Assembly (NCBI RefSeq): GCF_000417875.1
Contig: NW_006920871.1
Span: forward strand, 1,191,459-1,255,458
DNA: 64,000 nucleotides
Direction of reading: 5' to 3'
Source of the DNA: Pseudozyma flocculosa PF-1
Lineage: Eukaryota; Basidiomycota; Ustilaginomycetes; Ustilaginales; Ustilaginaceae
The notes beneath the pieces are model-generated. The model was given only the letters and a program-made list of their open reading frames with translations. It did not search any database and was not told the DNA's origin. Shown piece by piece: positions 33,057 to 43,313 of the stretch (position 1 is its first letter; each line of letters starts with the position of its first letter). The position numbers were made by a program, and so were the translations under genes.

Positions 33057-34445
33057 CTAGACTCTGACCAGACGGAAGCGCGACGCGGAAGCGCTGAGCT
33101 CGAGGTGTCGCCTTCGCTGCTGCTGTGTCGCCTGCTGGTTGACCGTCTGGCCCGTGGGCGAGGCGCCATCCTGAAGTGCTTGCTGGCTGACCATCTGGTT
33201 CATGGACGGCGGCGGCGGCGACTTCGACGGCGGTGGCAGGGCGGCGCCAGGGGCAGCGGCCTGGAAAGCCTGCTGCATCGCCTGCTGATCCGCCGACGGC
33301 ACGTTCGCATCGCCCCCGGCCGCCTGGCTCACTTGCTGCTGCACCGACTGCGATGAAGGACCAGGGGCGCCGCCGCCGACGCCGCCGGATGTCTGCGTCG
33401 TCTGTTGGCTGGCGAACTGGTTGATGTCTCCGCCTCCGTTCTGGACTGCAGTCTGCTCGGCCGTCTGTTGCGCGTTCTGGCTGCTACCGCCGTCCTGCTC
33501 AACATGCTGGCTGACTTGCTGGTTTGCGGAGCCTGGTCCGTCGGCGTGCTCTACGCTCGACTGCTTGGCATCTTGCTGCCCGCCTGCGCCCTGTTGCGAG
33601 ACGCTTTGATCGACGTTCTGCTTCGCTGTGGCGGGTGATGGAGAGGCAGGGACGGCAGGGGCCGTTTGAGAGGCATCTTGGCTGACGGCCTGCTCGCCGG
33701 ACGGTTTGCTGTTGCCGCCACGGTTCTGCTGCGCGATCTGCCCGACAGTCTGGCTGAACCCTTTCCGAAGCATGCCGAGCTTCCGTGGTTGGCCCTCCTG
33801 GTGCGACTCCTGTTTGGCCACCTGCTCGACGTTCTGGCTTGCTGGCCCGCCGTTGGACTGTTGTTGCGCCGACTGCTCGACCTTCTGCTCGCCACTGCCC
33901 CCGTCGGCGTTCTGGACAGCCTCTTGGTGGACATCCTGTTTGGCGGACCCGGAGGCGGAGTGAGCGCCGTTGGCCGACGCCGGCTGCGCTGCCAGGTTCG
34001 GGATGCCGTCGGAGAGCGGAGCTTGCGACTGAGGCCCTGGCGGTGGCGGTCCCTGGTCGGCCTGCTGGCTGACTTGCTGGTTGACCTGCTGCGAAGACGC
34101 CCCATCCTGCTGTGCCTGCTGCGATACGTGCTGCTCGACGCCTTGCGGCGGAGCATAGTTGCCCGTGCCGGACTGGGACTGCGACACGCCGGCGGAGCCC
34201 TGGGTGAGCGAGTTGCCGTTGCCGCTGACGTTGGACTTTGACCACGACGACTGCGAGTTGTCGCTGCCGAGCTGGTTGTTGTTGCCGTTCTGGTAGTCTC
34301 CGAAGACGACGAGCGGTGCGCTGCCGAGCTGCCGCGGGTGGAAGCGCGAGGTCGCCGCTGTTGCCGTCGAGGGGCTCGCTTGGCTGGTCAGGGCGATGGC
34401 CACGAGCGTGGTGAGGCCGAGGAAGCTGGATCGCGGCCCTCTCAT
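33057..34445 (-). CDS. Secreted Gln/Ser-rich repeat protein
   Basis: The start at 34445 gives 462 residues and places a signal peptide at the N-terminus (MRGPRSSFLGLTTLVAIALT, then SQASPSTATA); an in-frame upstream extension is low-complexity His/Pro/Ser and is rejected. After a short RFHPRQLG region the protein is a ladder of imperfect repeats of about 20 residues built on Q-x-V-x-Q-x3-Q, such as QQVNQQVSQQADQ, QNVEQVAKQE and NQQVSQHVEQDGG, with Gly/Asn/Ser turns between. It has almost no aromatic residues and no cysteine. The glutamine spacing recalls amyloid-forming curlin repeats, but only in general style. An extracellular fibre or hyphal-coat protein is plausible; no function is demonstrated. 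Long gene-free flanks surround it. Confidence 0.82.
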   Translation of the reverse strand: MRGPRSSFLGLTTLVAIALTSQASPSTATAATSRFHPRQLGSAPLVVFGDYQNGNNNQLGSDNSQSSWSKSNVSGNGNSLTQGSAGVSQSQSGTGNYAPPQGVEQHVSQQAQQDGASSQQVNQQVSQQADQGPPPPGPQSQAPLSDGIPNLAAQPASANGAHSASGSAKQDVHQEAVQNADGGSGEQKVEQSAQQQSNGGPASQNVEQVAKQESHQEGQPRKLGMLRKGFSQTVGQIAQQNRGGNSKPSGEQAVSQDASQTAPAVPASPSPATAKQNVDQSVSQQGAGGQQDAKQSSVEHADGPGSANQQVSQHVEQDGGSSQNAQQTAEQTAVQNGGGDINQFASQQTTQTSGGVGGGAPGPSSQSVQQQVSQAAGGDANVPSADQQAMQQAFQAAAPGAALPPPSKSPPPPSMNQMVSQQALQDGASPTGQTVNQQATQQQRRRHLELSASASRFRLVRV

Positions 34446-34479
34446 GGTAGTGGTGTCGGTGTCGGTGTTGGTGGGTGGG

Positions 34480-34514
34480 TGGTGGTGGTGGTGGTGGTGG
34501 TGGTGGTGGTGGTG
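34480..34514. repeat. Trinucleotide (GGT)n microsatellite
   Basis: About eleven copies immediately upstream of the 34445 start codon, in the presumed 5' leader of that minus-strand gene. Confidence 0.9.
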
Positions 34515-37500
34515 GCGGCGGCGTAGAGGTGAGGTCGTGGTGGTGACGGCCTTGAGAGGGCTGCTTGAAGGCGGCGAGATGGGATCAGCAGCAGGCGCTT
34601 GAGGGACAATGAGGGAGGGAGGGGCGAGGGGGTCGTCGAGGCGGTGGAGGACAAGACGAAAGAAGAAGGAGGTCCGGGGTTCGGTCGCTAAACGAGAGTG
34701 TGTACAAAGGAGTGTGGCAGCGAGGGAGCGTGTACAATGGCAGAGGAGGAGGGAGGGGGGGAGGGTAGGGAAGGGGGAGGGGAGGCAAGGGGGCAGGGTG
34801 GATGACGAAGGGCAAGGAGCAGGGAGGCTGCGAGGAGGAAGGATGTCAAGCAAGGGCGGACGTCGGCAGCGACAGCGAACAAGGAGGCAAGGGCGCGCAT
34901 CCAAGACAGACGCAGCTGTCAAAACAAGGCGGCCGCACTCGAGGGGGCGGAGCCGGGACAGCAGTGATCAGACGTACAACCATCGGCGCCAAGGACGGCA
35001 CGGGACAGCTGTCGGCCGGGGGGACGTCCGTTCGACGGGCCTCAGCTGTCGACGTCGATGTTGTGTCCGACCCACAGGGCCACTCTGCCCGCCCGCCCGC
35101 CCGCTCGCTCGCTGACTGAGGTCTGGTCCCGCGTGACTCTCGGTCTGTCAGTGACGAGTGCCGACGACAAGCGCGCCAGTGATGGATCATGGCTGGCGTT
35201 CTTGGCCGGACGGCGAACAGCGACACCGGTGTCCGACCCGACGCGACGGAGAGGAGGATGGTGCGAGCGGCGGTTCAAGTAAGCAAGCAAGCATGCCTGC
35301 CAAGATGGCGCCGGGACGTCGAGTCGTAACAGAGTACCGCGGCGAGCGGGCACTCTCGAGCGCGACGGCTGGATCGAGTGCGTGGGACAGAAGATTGAGA
35401 AGGGTCAGGGGCCGATGGGCGGACGGTCAGACAACATCGACCAGCGCCCTGGACGGCGGCGGCGTCGGCGACGAAGAAGACGACGACGACGACGACGTCA
35501 ACAACAACACTTCTGCGAAGAGGCCGTCGAAGAAGGCGTCGAACAATGGAGCAAGCTTAAGCAGCTGGTTTCCGCGGGAACGTCGTGCGTAGATGATCAT
35601 CGGTGCAGGAAGCGCGGGCTGCCATGGTACGTCGGGCACGCATCGCGCCGTTCAGCAAGGGCATCCAAGCGCGGGACGGTTAGAGCTTGCAGAGACAAGC
35701 TTGGCCTGCCAGGCTTGACGGGCACACGCCAGAGACACGTCTGACGGACGACGGGCGGGGCGGCATCCATTGCCGAGGCGCCCTTGACAGCTGGCAGACA
35801 GGCAGCCCGTCTCGCTCCGACTGAAATGGCGCAACCCACGGGCAGGCGGGCAGCATCCATCCTCGTCGGCTGACCCGTCCTGGCCTAGCGTCTACGTGAT
35901 CGCCCGTCTCGCCCCTCGTTTCACGACCCAACGTGGTCCCTTCGTCGACGGTGTTCGGCGCCCTAACCCAATCGTCTGCCGGCCTTTGCGACCGGTGCCG
36001 ACGTCCTGCTCGTTGCGAGGCGACGACGATCCGTTGACCATGGACCATAGGTTGCGCTGCGACTTTGCCGGACAGGCAGGTGGGCATCCTGCTGTCGACG
36101 AGCCAGCCTCGGACAACGCGCGGCCGGCAGTCGACCGGGCATCTTTGGTCGAGGTCGGACCAGCCCTCCGCAGAGGGTTCTGTCTTGGAGCCAAGTCAGG
36201 GCCACGGCTGGGCCCGAAGAGTCGGGCAGAGTCTGCTCATGCTCAGCGCCGGAGGAGGGATGTTGATGGTAGTTACCCCCTGGATTGGAAGAGAGCCAGC
36301 CCAGTGCGTCGATGCTCTACGGCAGGGGGTTGCCCTGTTCCCCCTCCCCCTCGTCTGCAGCGCGCGCAGCGTGATCTGGGCCTGCTCGTCTCTTTTGGCC
36401 CCTTGCCTGTCGAGTCGCCTCCTCGTCTCTGACGACAACTACTGACCCGAGCCAGTCTGCACGGGAGAGGTGCACGACCTTGCAGCGACTCTGGCGAGTT
36501 TAACCTCGCAAAACGAGCGGCAGTCGCGACCGACGGCGCTTCGGAGCGGCTCCGAGCCAAGCCATTGCGCACTAGCCCTCACCTGCGGATCACCCGGCCA
36601 GCCTGAGGGATGCGTCCAGCGCGCTGCCTCTCGAGCTGATCGAGTGAAGATGCCAGGCCATGCTCGAGTCTGTCAACAGCGGACAATGCCGCCGAGGAAT
36701 CCGACGTGAGATCGAAGCGCGCGTCTGTGCCCACCGGCCTGCCCTGGCCTGGCCTGGCCTGCCATCGTCTGGCCGGCCGCAATTGGGCCGGAGAAGATCC
36801 CGCTGCGGCTGCTACCGCCCTAGCTGGACTGCTGTGTTACCGCTGTGCTATCTGTGGTGTGGGCTGCCATACGCAGCGGCGATGCACGTCAACAGTCAGC
36901 GATGGAAGCAGAAGCCTGACAGAGTGTGGAGCGGTTTCGGTGGCAGGCTTCCACGGACAGGCTGTCCAAGGAAGCGGAGTCGACTGCGTGTGGCGCCCGG
37001 CCTGTCACCCACCCACGCCCGGCCTGGCCCGGCCGGTGAGACCCCGACTGACGGGCTACATCCGTGCTGGCAGGCGACGGGTGATGCCGTCGGGCAAGGG
37101 CACATTCCGAGGCGGCGGGCCTGGCAGACCGAGCCCCATGCGTCGCAGCGACGCTTTGATGCAGCGTGTGATGGTGCGATGTGCATGGCCTGTGACAGGC
37201 AGACGAGGATGGAGGGTGTTGTCGTTGTGATGGTCAAGAGAGAGGTAGTAGTTAGTGGTCGGTGGGCCAGAGGGAGCCCCGCGGGCATGATCCCAAGCAG
37301 GCTGGCACCACTCTGCCTGCCAGCCAGGCGAGGCGAGCGAGGCAGGGTCCGGCGCGCGCTTTGCCTGCTGCCTGCCTGCCTGCCTGCCTGCCGCTTGGAA
37401 AATCGGGCCCGGGTCCTCTGCCAGCTCAAAGAAGCAAGAAGGGCTTGACGAGCGAAGGCACGCCGGCCAACGCCAAAAAAGCTTCGAGAGCCCAGCCAAG

Positions 37501-38746
37501 CAGCAGCAGCAGCAACCTGGGTGGCCCAGGCGAGGCGATGCGAGGCGAGGCGAGGCAGGGGTGCCCACGCAGCGCAGCAGCACAGCGCACGGCACTCTGG
37601 CGCCAGGCACGCACAGCGCTTTCGCCCCTTGCCCTCGCTCTCCCCAGCCAAACGAGCCACCACCACCACCACAACCACGACGGACTAGTCTGCCTGCTGC
37701 CTCTTTCGTCTTCCTCTGCTGGCCATGGCACCATCGCACACCACTGCGGGCATGGTCCATGTTCGCATCCTTGCTCGCCCCTCGACAAGTGCCCCGTCGA
37801 TCCCAACACCTCACCTGCTCGGCGCCCCTGGCACCCGTTACCCGATGCAACGTCCATCGCTCGAGCCACACTCTAGCAATAGGCCGGGGCCACGGCAAGG
37901 CCTAGGGTGACCACAGCGTAGCCCTCTCTCGCAACGGCGGCCCTGGCCTAGTCGCTGTCGCCGTCGTCTTCGTCGCAGGAAGCGGCCCAAAACACGCCCG
38001 CCAGCTCGACGTGATCCCAGCCCTCGGCCAGGATGCTCGCACGCAAGCCTTCGACGAGAGCATCGCCCAACCTGCCTTGGATGCTAGTGTTACACGCTCT
38101 ACCTTTTCTGACGTCCGTTCCACCTCGGCAGCTTCCAACGCTTCGATCCGCTGTTCTGTGTAAACGAAGACGGCCGCCGGAGGCGTGACAGGCTACGACA
38201 AGCCACCCGCCTGTCCCTCGTCGATTACCGATGCGTTGCAGGCACGCCCGCCCGCCTGCCTGCCTGCCTGTCTGCCCGTCCTCGGGCCACTGGGCTGCTA
38301 CCGCATGGGTATGACCCGGCGACGGCCACCATGCCCCAGGCGTCGTTTAGCCGGCCCCTCTGATCCGCGGAACGCACTTTGCCTGCGGCCCATGTTACAG
38401 TGGCCCAGCCTAGCCTGGGGTTCCGGGTCGACCCTAGCCCTGCTGGACGGCCTAGTGGTACGCTGCCTCTCTCCTGGCAGACACCGAAAGCTTGACGCCA
38501 CTCGCAGCTGTCAAAACAACCTCTCCACTCCTTACTCCGCCCCATGCTTCGCATCATGCCCCCATGGCTGCACGTCTGGACCTGCCTGCTCGCCCCCTCC
38601 TTCCGCGCGTCCTCGAGCCAGCCGTGCCGTCTCCCGTCCGCTGGGTCCACGCACCGTGCCTGCCAGCCGGTCGGACTTGGCTGTCACAGTACGCCATGGT
38701 CGTGGAAGCATCTTACAGTCCGTCGCAGAAGCAGCAGCGGCAGTAA

Positions 38747-38755
<9 letters not shown>

Positions 38756-38829
<74 letters not shown>
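38756..38829. repeat. Trinucleotide (CAG)n microsatellite
   Basis: About 24 uninterrupted copies, roughly 430-500 bp upstream of the 39258 start codon. It generates spurious polyAla, polySer and polyLeu frames. Confidence 0.95.
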
Positions 38830-38964
38830 GCGGCAGTAACAGCACCAGCACCAGCACCAGCACCCGAAACACCGTAGCGGAGTCTCTGGTCTGACAGTCC
38901 CGCCCCTCCCGCGGCCGAGCAGCCGATGACAGCGTAGGCCGCCGACAAGACCTCGTCCACGGTG

Positions 38965-38970
38965 TATAAA
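38965..38970 (+). promoter_or_regulatory. TATA box for the 39258 gene
   Basis: GGTGTATAAAGGC, 293 bp upstream of the ATG, followed by a long CT-rich leader typical of highly expressed fungal genes. Confidence 0.55.
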
Positions 38971-39257
38971 GGCGTCCGCCGCGAGCGTATCCTCAACCAT
39001 CTTCTTTCCCTCATCAGCCCTCTCTCTCTCTCTCTCTTGCCTTTCAACCCCTCCTCGTCTCGCCTCTTCTCCTCCTCATACACGCATCCACCTCCCCTGT
39101 CCCCACCAACCCCTCCCACCCCCTTCTCCACGCACTACTAGCCCCTCGTCTGTCTTTAATCTTTCCCCGTCCCTTCTAATTCCTTTACGGCCAAACCCCG
39201 CACGAACCCTCCAAGCCCTTCAACCCCCATCCTCCCCCTCACCTTCACACTCACAAA

Positions 39258-41582
39258 ATGAAGTTCTCCGGCTCCTTCACCGCCTTCGTCGTTGCGTCGG
39301 TCGCCACCGCCAACCTCGCCGCCGCGGCGCCCATCGGACAGGTCAACACCCAGGCCACGAACCAGACGTCCAACTCGCCCTCGATCCAGACGTCCAACGT
39401 CGACCAGAACAACAAGCAGAACGCCTACAGCTCCAACCGCTTCGACGTCGACCAGTCCAAGAAGTTTGACATCGACGTCGACAACTCGAAGAAGTTCGAC
39501 GTCGACGTCGACCACCGCGAGAAGAACATCGACGTCGACGTTGACCAGCGCAAGAACGACATCGACATCGACAGCACCAAGATTGTCAACAAGCCCGACG
39601 TCGGCGTCCAGGCCGGCCTCCAGAACGCCTACGTCGCCAAGCGCGGCGGCCCCGGCGGTGCCGCCTTCGGCTCCCAGGGCGCCTCGGCCAACGGCCAGGG
39701 CGGCGCCTCGCACCAGGGCCAGTCCAACCACCCTGTCGTCAGCGGCGCCGGCAACTCGATCACCACCGGCGGCGCTCAGGGCGCCGAGAACAACGGCATC
39801 GGCGGCACCATCACCCAGTCGCTCGAGCAGCTCATCCAGAAGCGCCTCTTTGCCGCCGGCAAGCAGGGTGCCTCGGCCGACGGCTTCGGCGGCCAGTCGG
39901 CCCAGGGCCAGTCCAACGTCCCCGTCGTCAGCGGTGCCGGCAACTCGATCACCACGGGCGGTCAGCAGGGCTCGCAGAACAACGGCCAGGGTGGCCAGAT
40001 CACCCAGAAGCTTCTCCAGCAGCTCACCTCGCGCGGCCTCGGCACGATGCTCGGCTTCGCCGGCGGTGCTCCCGCTGCTGGCGGTGGCGCCCCCGCTGGC
40101 CCCGGCGGTGGATTCGCCCAGGGCGGTCAGTTCGGTAGCGCCGACGCCTTTGGCGGCCTCAGCAAGCAGGGTCAGTCGAACCGCCCCGTCCTGAGCGGTG
40201 CCGGCAACTCGCTCACTTCCGGCGGTGCCCAGGGTGCCGAGAACAGCGCCAAGGGCGGCAACGTCGGCCAGGAGCTCCTCCAGAAGCTCGGCGCCCAGAA
40301 GCGTCAGCTCGGCGGCTTCTTCGGCGGCGGCGCTCCCTCGGGCGGTGCTCCCGGTGCCTACGGTGCCCAGGGCGCCAGCGCCAACGGCCAGGGCGGCTAC
40401 TCGTCGCAGTTCCAGTCCAACCGACCCGTCGTCTCGGGCTACGGCAACAGCGTCACCACCGGCGGTGCCCAGGGCGCCACCAACAACGGCCAGGGAGGGA
40501 GCATCAGCCAGTCGCTCGAGCAGCTCCTCGGCCGCGACGTCCAGGGCCAGGGCCAGGGCGTCGGCCAGGGCACTCAGCAGTTCGCCGACTCCAACGCTCG
40601 CGGCGGCAACGCCTACGTCGTCGGCGCCAACGGCCCCGTCGCCCTCGACGGCAGCGCCCGCGGCGGCTACGTCGGACAGACCTCTGGCAGCAAGCAGGCC
40701 GCCGGCCAGTCGGCCACCCAGGATGCCAGCTACTCGGCCCAGAACAACTTTGCCGCCCGCCCCTACTTCCGCCGCGCCGTCCAGGGCCAGGGCCAGGGCA
40801 TCGGCCAGGGCACCGGCCAGTACGGCTCGGCCGCCGCCTCCGGTGGCAACGCCTTTGTCGCCGGCGCCAACGGCCCCGTCTACGTCAAGACGGCCGCCCA
40901 GGGCGGTGCCGTTCAGCAGGGGTCCGCCTCGGAGCAGCAGGGCTCGCAGAGCGGCACCCAGGGCCTCTCGTCGACGCAGCAGAACAACGCCGCCTACGCG
41001 CCTTACTGGCGCCGCGAGGTCCAGGGCACCTCGCAGGGCTCCAGCCAGTCGACGACCCAGGCCGCCTCGAGCGACGCCAAGGCCGGCGACGTCAACGTCG
41101 TCGACGTCGACGCCGACCGCAAGTGGTTCTGGACCCACGAGCCCGAGTTCAAGTACGCGCCCCAGGTGATTGACACCAGCGCCAAGGCCGGCTCCGTGTC
41201 GCAGAAGTCGGAGAGCAACCAGGCCAACAGCCAGAAGTCGGGCCAGGCCAACAAGGAGACGCAGTCCAACAACGTCGGCCAGGCGCGCCGCGGCGTCGAG
41301 GTGACGCACGAGTTCACCCACGACCGCGACCACCTCGTCACGCTGCGCGAGTTCAGCCACGACCGCGTCCAGGTCAGCCGCACCGCCAAGGTCGACCGCC
41401 GCGGCATCTTCCAGGGCCAGAACGGCGCCGCCAACGCCGTCGGCGGCAACTCGGCCGACTTCCAGAACAACGGCGGCTTCGTCACCGGCGACGGCAAGTC
41501 GTTCACCTCGGGCGGCCCGCAGCTCTCGAACAACTCGGGCACCGGCGGCCAGCTCAGCCAGCTCCTCAACCCTCAGCAGTAG
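39258..41582 (+). CDS. Large secreted repeat protein with dibasic-bounded modules (repellent-like)
   Basis: This intronless gene encodes 774 residues, with a signal peptide MKFSGSFTAFVVASVATANLAAAA. A first segment alternates Asp/Val (FDVDQSKKFDIDVDNSKKF). Then come modules separated by KR, RR or single-R sites. Type A (four copies plus a C-terminal one) has GQSN-x-PVVSGAGNSITTGG, an ENNG-x-GG turn and an ITQSLEQL-like end before KR. Type B (three copies, after GRD, YFRR and YWRR) starts VQGQGQG and has GGNAYVVGANGPV. Later peptides end QARR and VDRR. The chain finishes LLNPQQ. Ustilago maydis Rep1 is likewise a secreted repeat precursor cut by Kex2 into surface-active, amyloid-forming repellent peptides; the plan here is analogous, but homology is unproven. 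Codon use is strongly biased to C-ending codons, suggesting high expression. Confidence 0.87.
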   Translation: MKFSGSFTAFVVASVATANLAAAAPIGQVNTQATNQTSNSPSIQTSNVDQNNKQNAYSSNRFDVDQSKKFDIDVDNSKKFDVDVDHREKNIDVDVDQRKNDIDIDSTKIVNKPDVGVQAGLQNAYVAKRGGPGGAAFGSQGASANGQGGASHQGQSNHPVVSGAGNSITTGGAQGAENNGIGGTITQSLEQLIQKRLFAAGKQGASADGFGGQSAQGQSNVPVVSGAGNSITTGGQQGSQNNGQGGQITQKLLQQLTSRGLGTMLGFAGGAPAAGGGAPAGPGGGFAQGGQFGSADAFGGLSKQGQSNRPVLSGAGNSLTSGGAQGAENSAKGGNVGQELLQKLGAQKRQLGGFFGGGAPSGGAPGAYGAQGASANGQGGYSSQFQSNRPVVSGYGNSVTTGGAQGATNNGQGGSISQSLEQLLGRDVQGQGQGVGQGTQQFADSNARGGNAYVVGANGPVALDGSARGGYVGQTSGSKQAAGQSATQDASYSAQNNFAARPYFRRAVQGQGQGIGQGTGQYGSAAASGGNAFVAGANGPVYVKTAAQGGAVQQGSASEQQGSQSGTQGLSSTQQNNAAYAPYWRREVQGTSQGSSQSTTQAASSDAKAGDVNVVDVDADRKWFWTHEPEFKYAPQVIDTSAKAGSVSQKSESNQANSQKSGQANKETQSNNVGQARRGVEVTHEFTHDRDHLVTLREFSHDRVQVSRTAKVDRRGIFQGQNGAANAVGGNSADFQNNGGFVTGDGKSFTSGGPQLSNNSGTGGQLSQLLNPQQ

Positions 41583-42499
41583 ATTTTCGGCCGACCACCC
41601 TCTTCCCCCCCTCTCCGCCTTCGAGGATCCTGCTCGAGTCCACGCTCTCGCCCATCGCGGCCCTTCTCCCTCGCCCTTTCGAACTCCCTCCAATTAGAGC
41701 GATACATGTGCTCGTCCACTCTTTCCTCGCCCCCGCACTCCCCCCTCGCTCTTCTCGCCATACCCACCCTCTCGTAGCAGTGTCATCGGCTTCGGTCCTT
41801 GGAACAATGGGGAAATTCCAACCGCGACGGTCCTCGTCCTGCGGGCCCTCCTTGTCGGAACCCACCCACATCCTCATTTGAGGGTGTGTGGGCGGTGGTG
41901 ACGACAAGGGGCGGCTCGATGGATTGGAGGACGTCGCCCTTCTCGCTTCTTATCCAACCTGACCTGCCTGGCTCGAGTGGAGTCACCTCCCTACCGCCTT
42001 TCGATTCAACGCCCTTTGTGCCCTGCATGGCCCCCACGCCTTGCGACCGAGAAAGGCGAGGACGGTAGGATGTGGGCGGGGTCGACGCCCGCCTCGCTGC
42101 CCCGAATGAGGCGTTGCGGGCGCGTTGCTCGTCGGAACGAGGTGGGGCTCGGTCCCACTGGGCGCACGCCAAGCTTGGCTGGTCGCCGCCACGTCCTCAC
42201 CTGGCTGGCGCGCGACAACCTCGTTTGCCATGCCTCGGGACCTGCCAGGATAACGAGCTCGGTGACACTGTCGATGCTGTAGCCGCAAGGTGAGCCTGTA
42301 CGACCTTGGTGGATGTGAGCAGCGATCTCTCTCTCTCTGCAGGATTCTCGACGGGCCACGATGGGGATATAAGGCCCGTCTATCGCACCCTCCCAGCCTC
42401 ATGACAAGCCAACACTCCCGCCTTGCCATCTCCCCACCTTCAATCCACCGCAGCAGGCAGCACCACGTCCCCAGCTTGCAATACCGGCCATAGACCAAG
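41583..42499. other. Intergenic, promoter of the 42500 gene
   Basis: Pyrimidine-rich 3' region of the repeat gene up to about 41790. A TATA box at 42368 serves the next gene. No coding frame supported. Confidence 0.5.
42368..42373 (+). promoter_or_regulatory. TATA box for the 42500 gene
   Basis: GGGATATAAGGCC, 132 bp upstream of the ATG, preceded by a short CT repeat (42326-42339). Confidence 0.55.
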
Positions 42500-43313
42500 A
42501 TGAAGTTCGACGTCCTCAACATCGGCGTCGCGCTCAGCCTGGGTCTGATCCTGGTCGGCGCTCCGGACGCGTCGGAGGCGGCGACGCCTCGGCGTGCGCA
42601 CGCCAAGCCCGAGCGACGACAGATCTGGCGCGACAACGAGTGGTACGCCGACTGCAAACAGGGCGAGACGTGTTCCGCCACCATCGTGGCCGCCGTCCGG
42701 GCAGCTGCCGATTCAGTCAGCCCGCAAGCTACCTGGAACAGCGTGAGTCGTGCGCGATTGGCGGGCGTCGTTGTTGCTCGATGAGGATGGGTCAGCTCGA
42801 TAGCAGGATAGGGACAGGCATCCACTGATCCTGCTCCTCTTTCTTCGACCGTGCACGCCCTCCTATCGGCCCTTCCGTCCCCCGGTTCCCCGCGCCATCT
42901 TAGGGCAGAAAGGAGTTTACAAAGGCCTCGGTGTACGAGATGGCCAAGACGATGCCAAGAGGCGCAAAGGCCGCCGTCTGCTACCACGGCGACTTTGGCT
43001 TCTCGCACCCTGACCTCGTGTGGCAGAGTTCCATCATCAAGTTCAGGTGCAGCACCGGCGACGACTTCACGTGAGTCTCGCTCCGCTGCCGCGCCCGCTC
43101 CCGCGAAGCTTGGCCGCGGTTCCTGACCGCTTCGTCATCTCGCCGCTTGCTGCCAACGTTGCACGGCATGGCACGCCACACAGGTACACCTGCTTCTACA
43201 TGGGCGGTCCCAACGATTTTTGGACGTACAACGATGGCGGGTACGTCAATCTCGCCCTCCGGTACACGGCAGACTGTCATTTTGACGAGAAGGCCGACCT
43301 GCACTGCAAGTGA
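42500..43313 (+). CDS. Small secreted protein, CFYM family member 1
   Basis: Three exons (42500-42742, 42904-43070, 43184-43313) give 179 residues. Exon 1 has a signal peptide (MKFDVLNIGVALSLGLILVG), a basic propeptide-like stretch (RRAHAKPERRQI) and a helical region. Exon 2 begins GRKEFTKASVYEMAKTMP and includes AAVCYHGDFG. Exon 3 holds YTCFYMGGPNDFW and NDGGYVNLAL with conserved cysteines near the end. Both intron positions and phases (0, then 2) match those in the genes at 45898 and 48923, so the three are paralogues. This copy is the most diverged and retains extra cysteines (DCKQGETC). I recognise the C-terminal block (C-Y-N/H, then C-F-Y-M-x-G-P, then DGGY-[IV]-NLA) as a small fungal secreted-protein type but cannot name a function. 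An effector or antimicrobial role is only a hypothesis. Confidence 0.85.

Larger units (their letters stand above)
34446..39257. other. 4.8-kb gene-free interval between two secreted repeat genes
   Basis: Divergent upstream region for the genes at 34445 (minus) and 39258 (plus). No frame has non-repetitive, domain-like composition. It contains CCTG arrays near 37365-37390 and 38250-38275, a CAG array at 38756-38829 and a long pyrimidine-rich leader at 39000-39250. Confidence 0.5.

Noticed and set aside
34446..34922. In-frame N-terminal extension of the 33057-34445 gene to 34922
   Set aside because: The extension is low-complexity Pro/His/Ser/Leu containing the (GGT)n microsatellite; the ATG at 34445 gives a clean signal peptide.
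37360..38275. CCTG tetranucleotide arrays considered as CRISPR-like or satellite repeats
   Set aside because: They are short simple repeats without spacers; CRISPR arrays are not expected in a fungal nuclear genome.
39156..41693. 845-residue minus-strand open frame opposite the 39258 repeat gene
   Set aside because: It is a shadow of the C-ending-codon-biased repeat gene; the plus strand has a signal peptide and modular repeats, the minus strand only Leu/Val/Ala-rich sequence.
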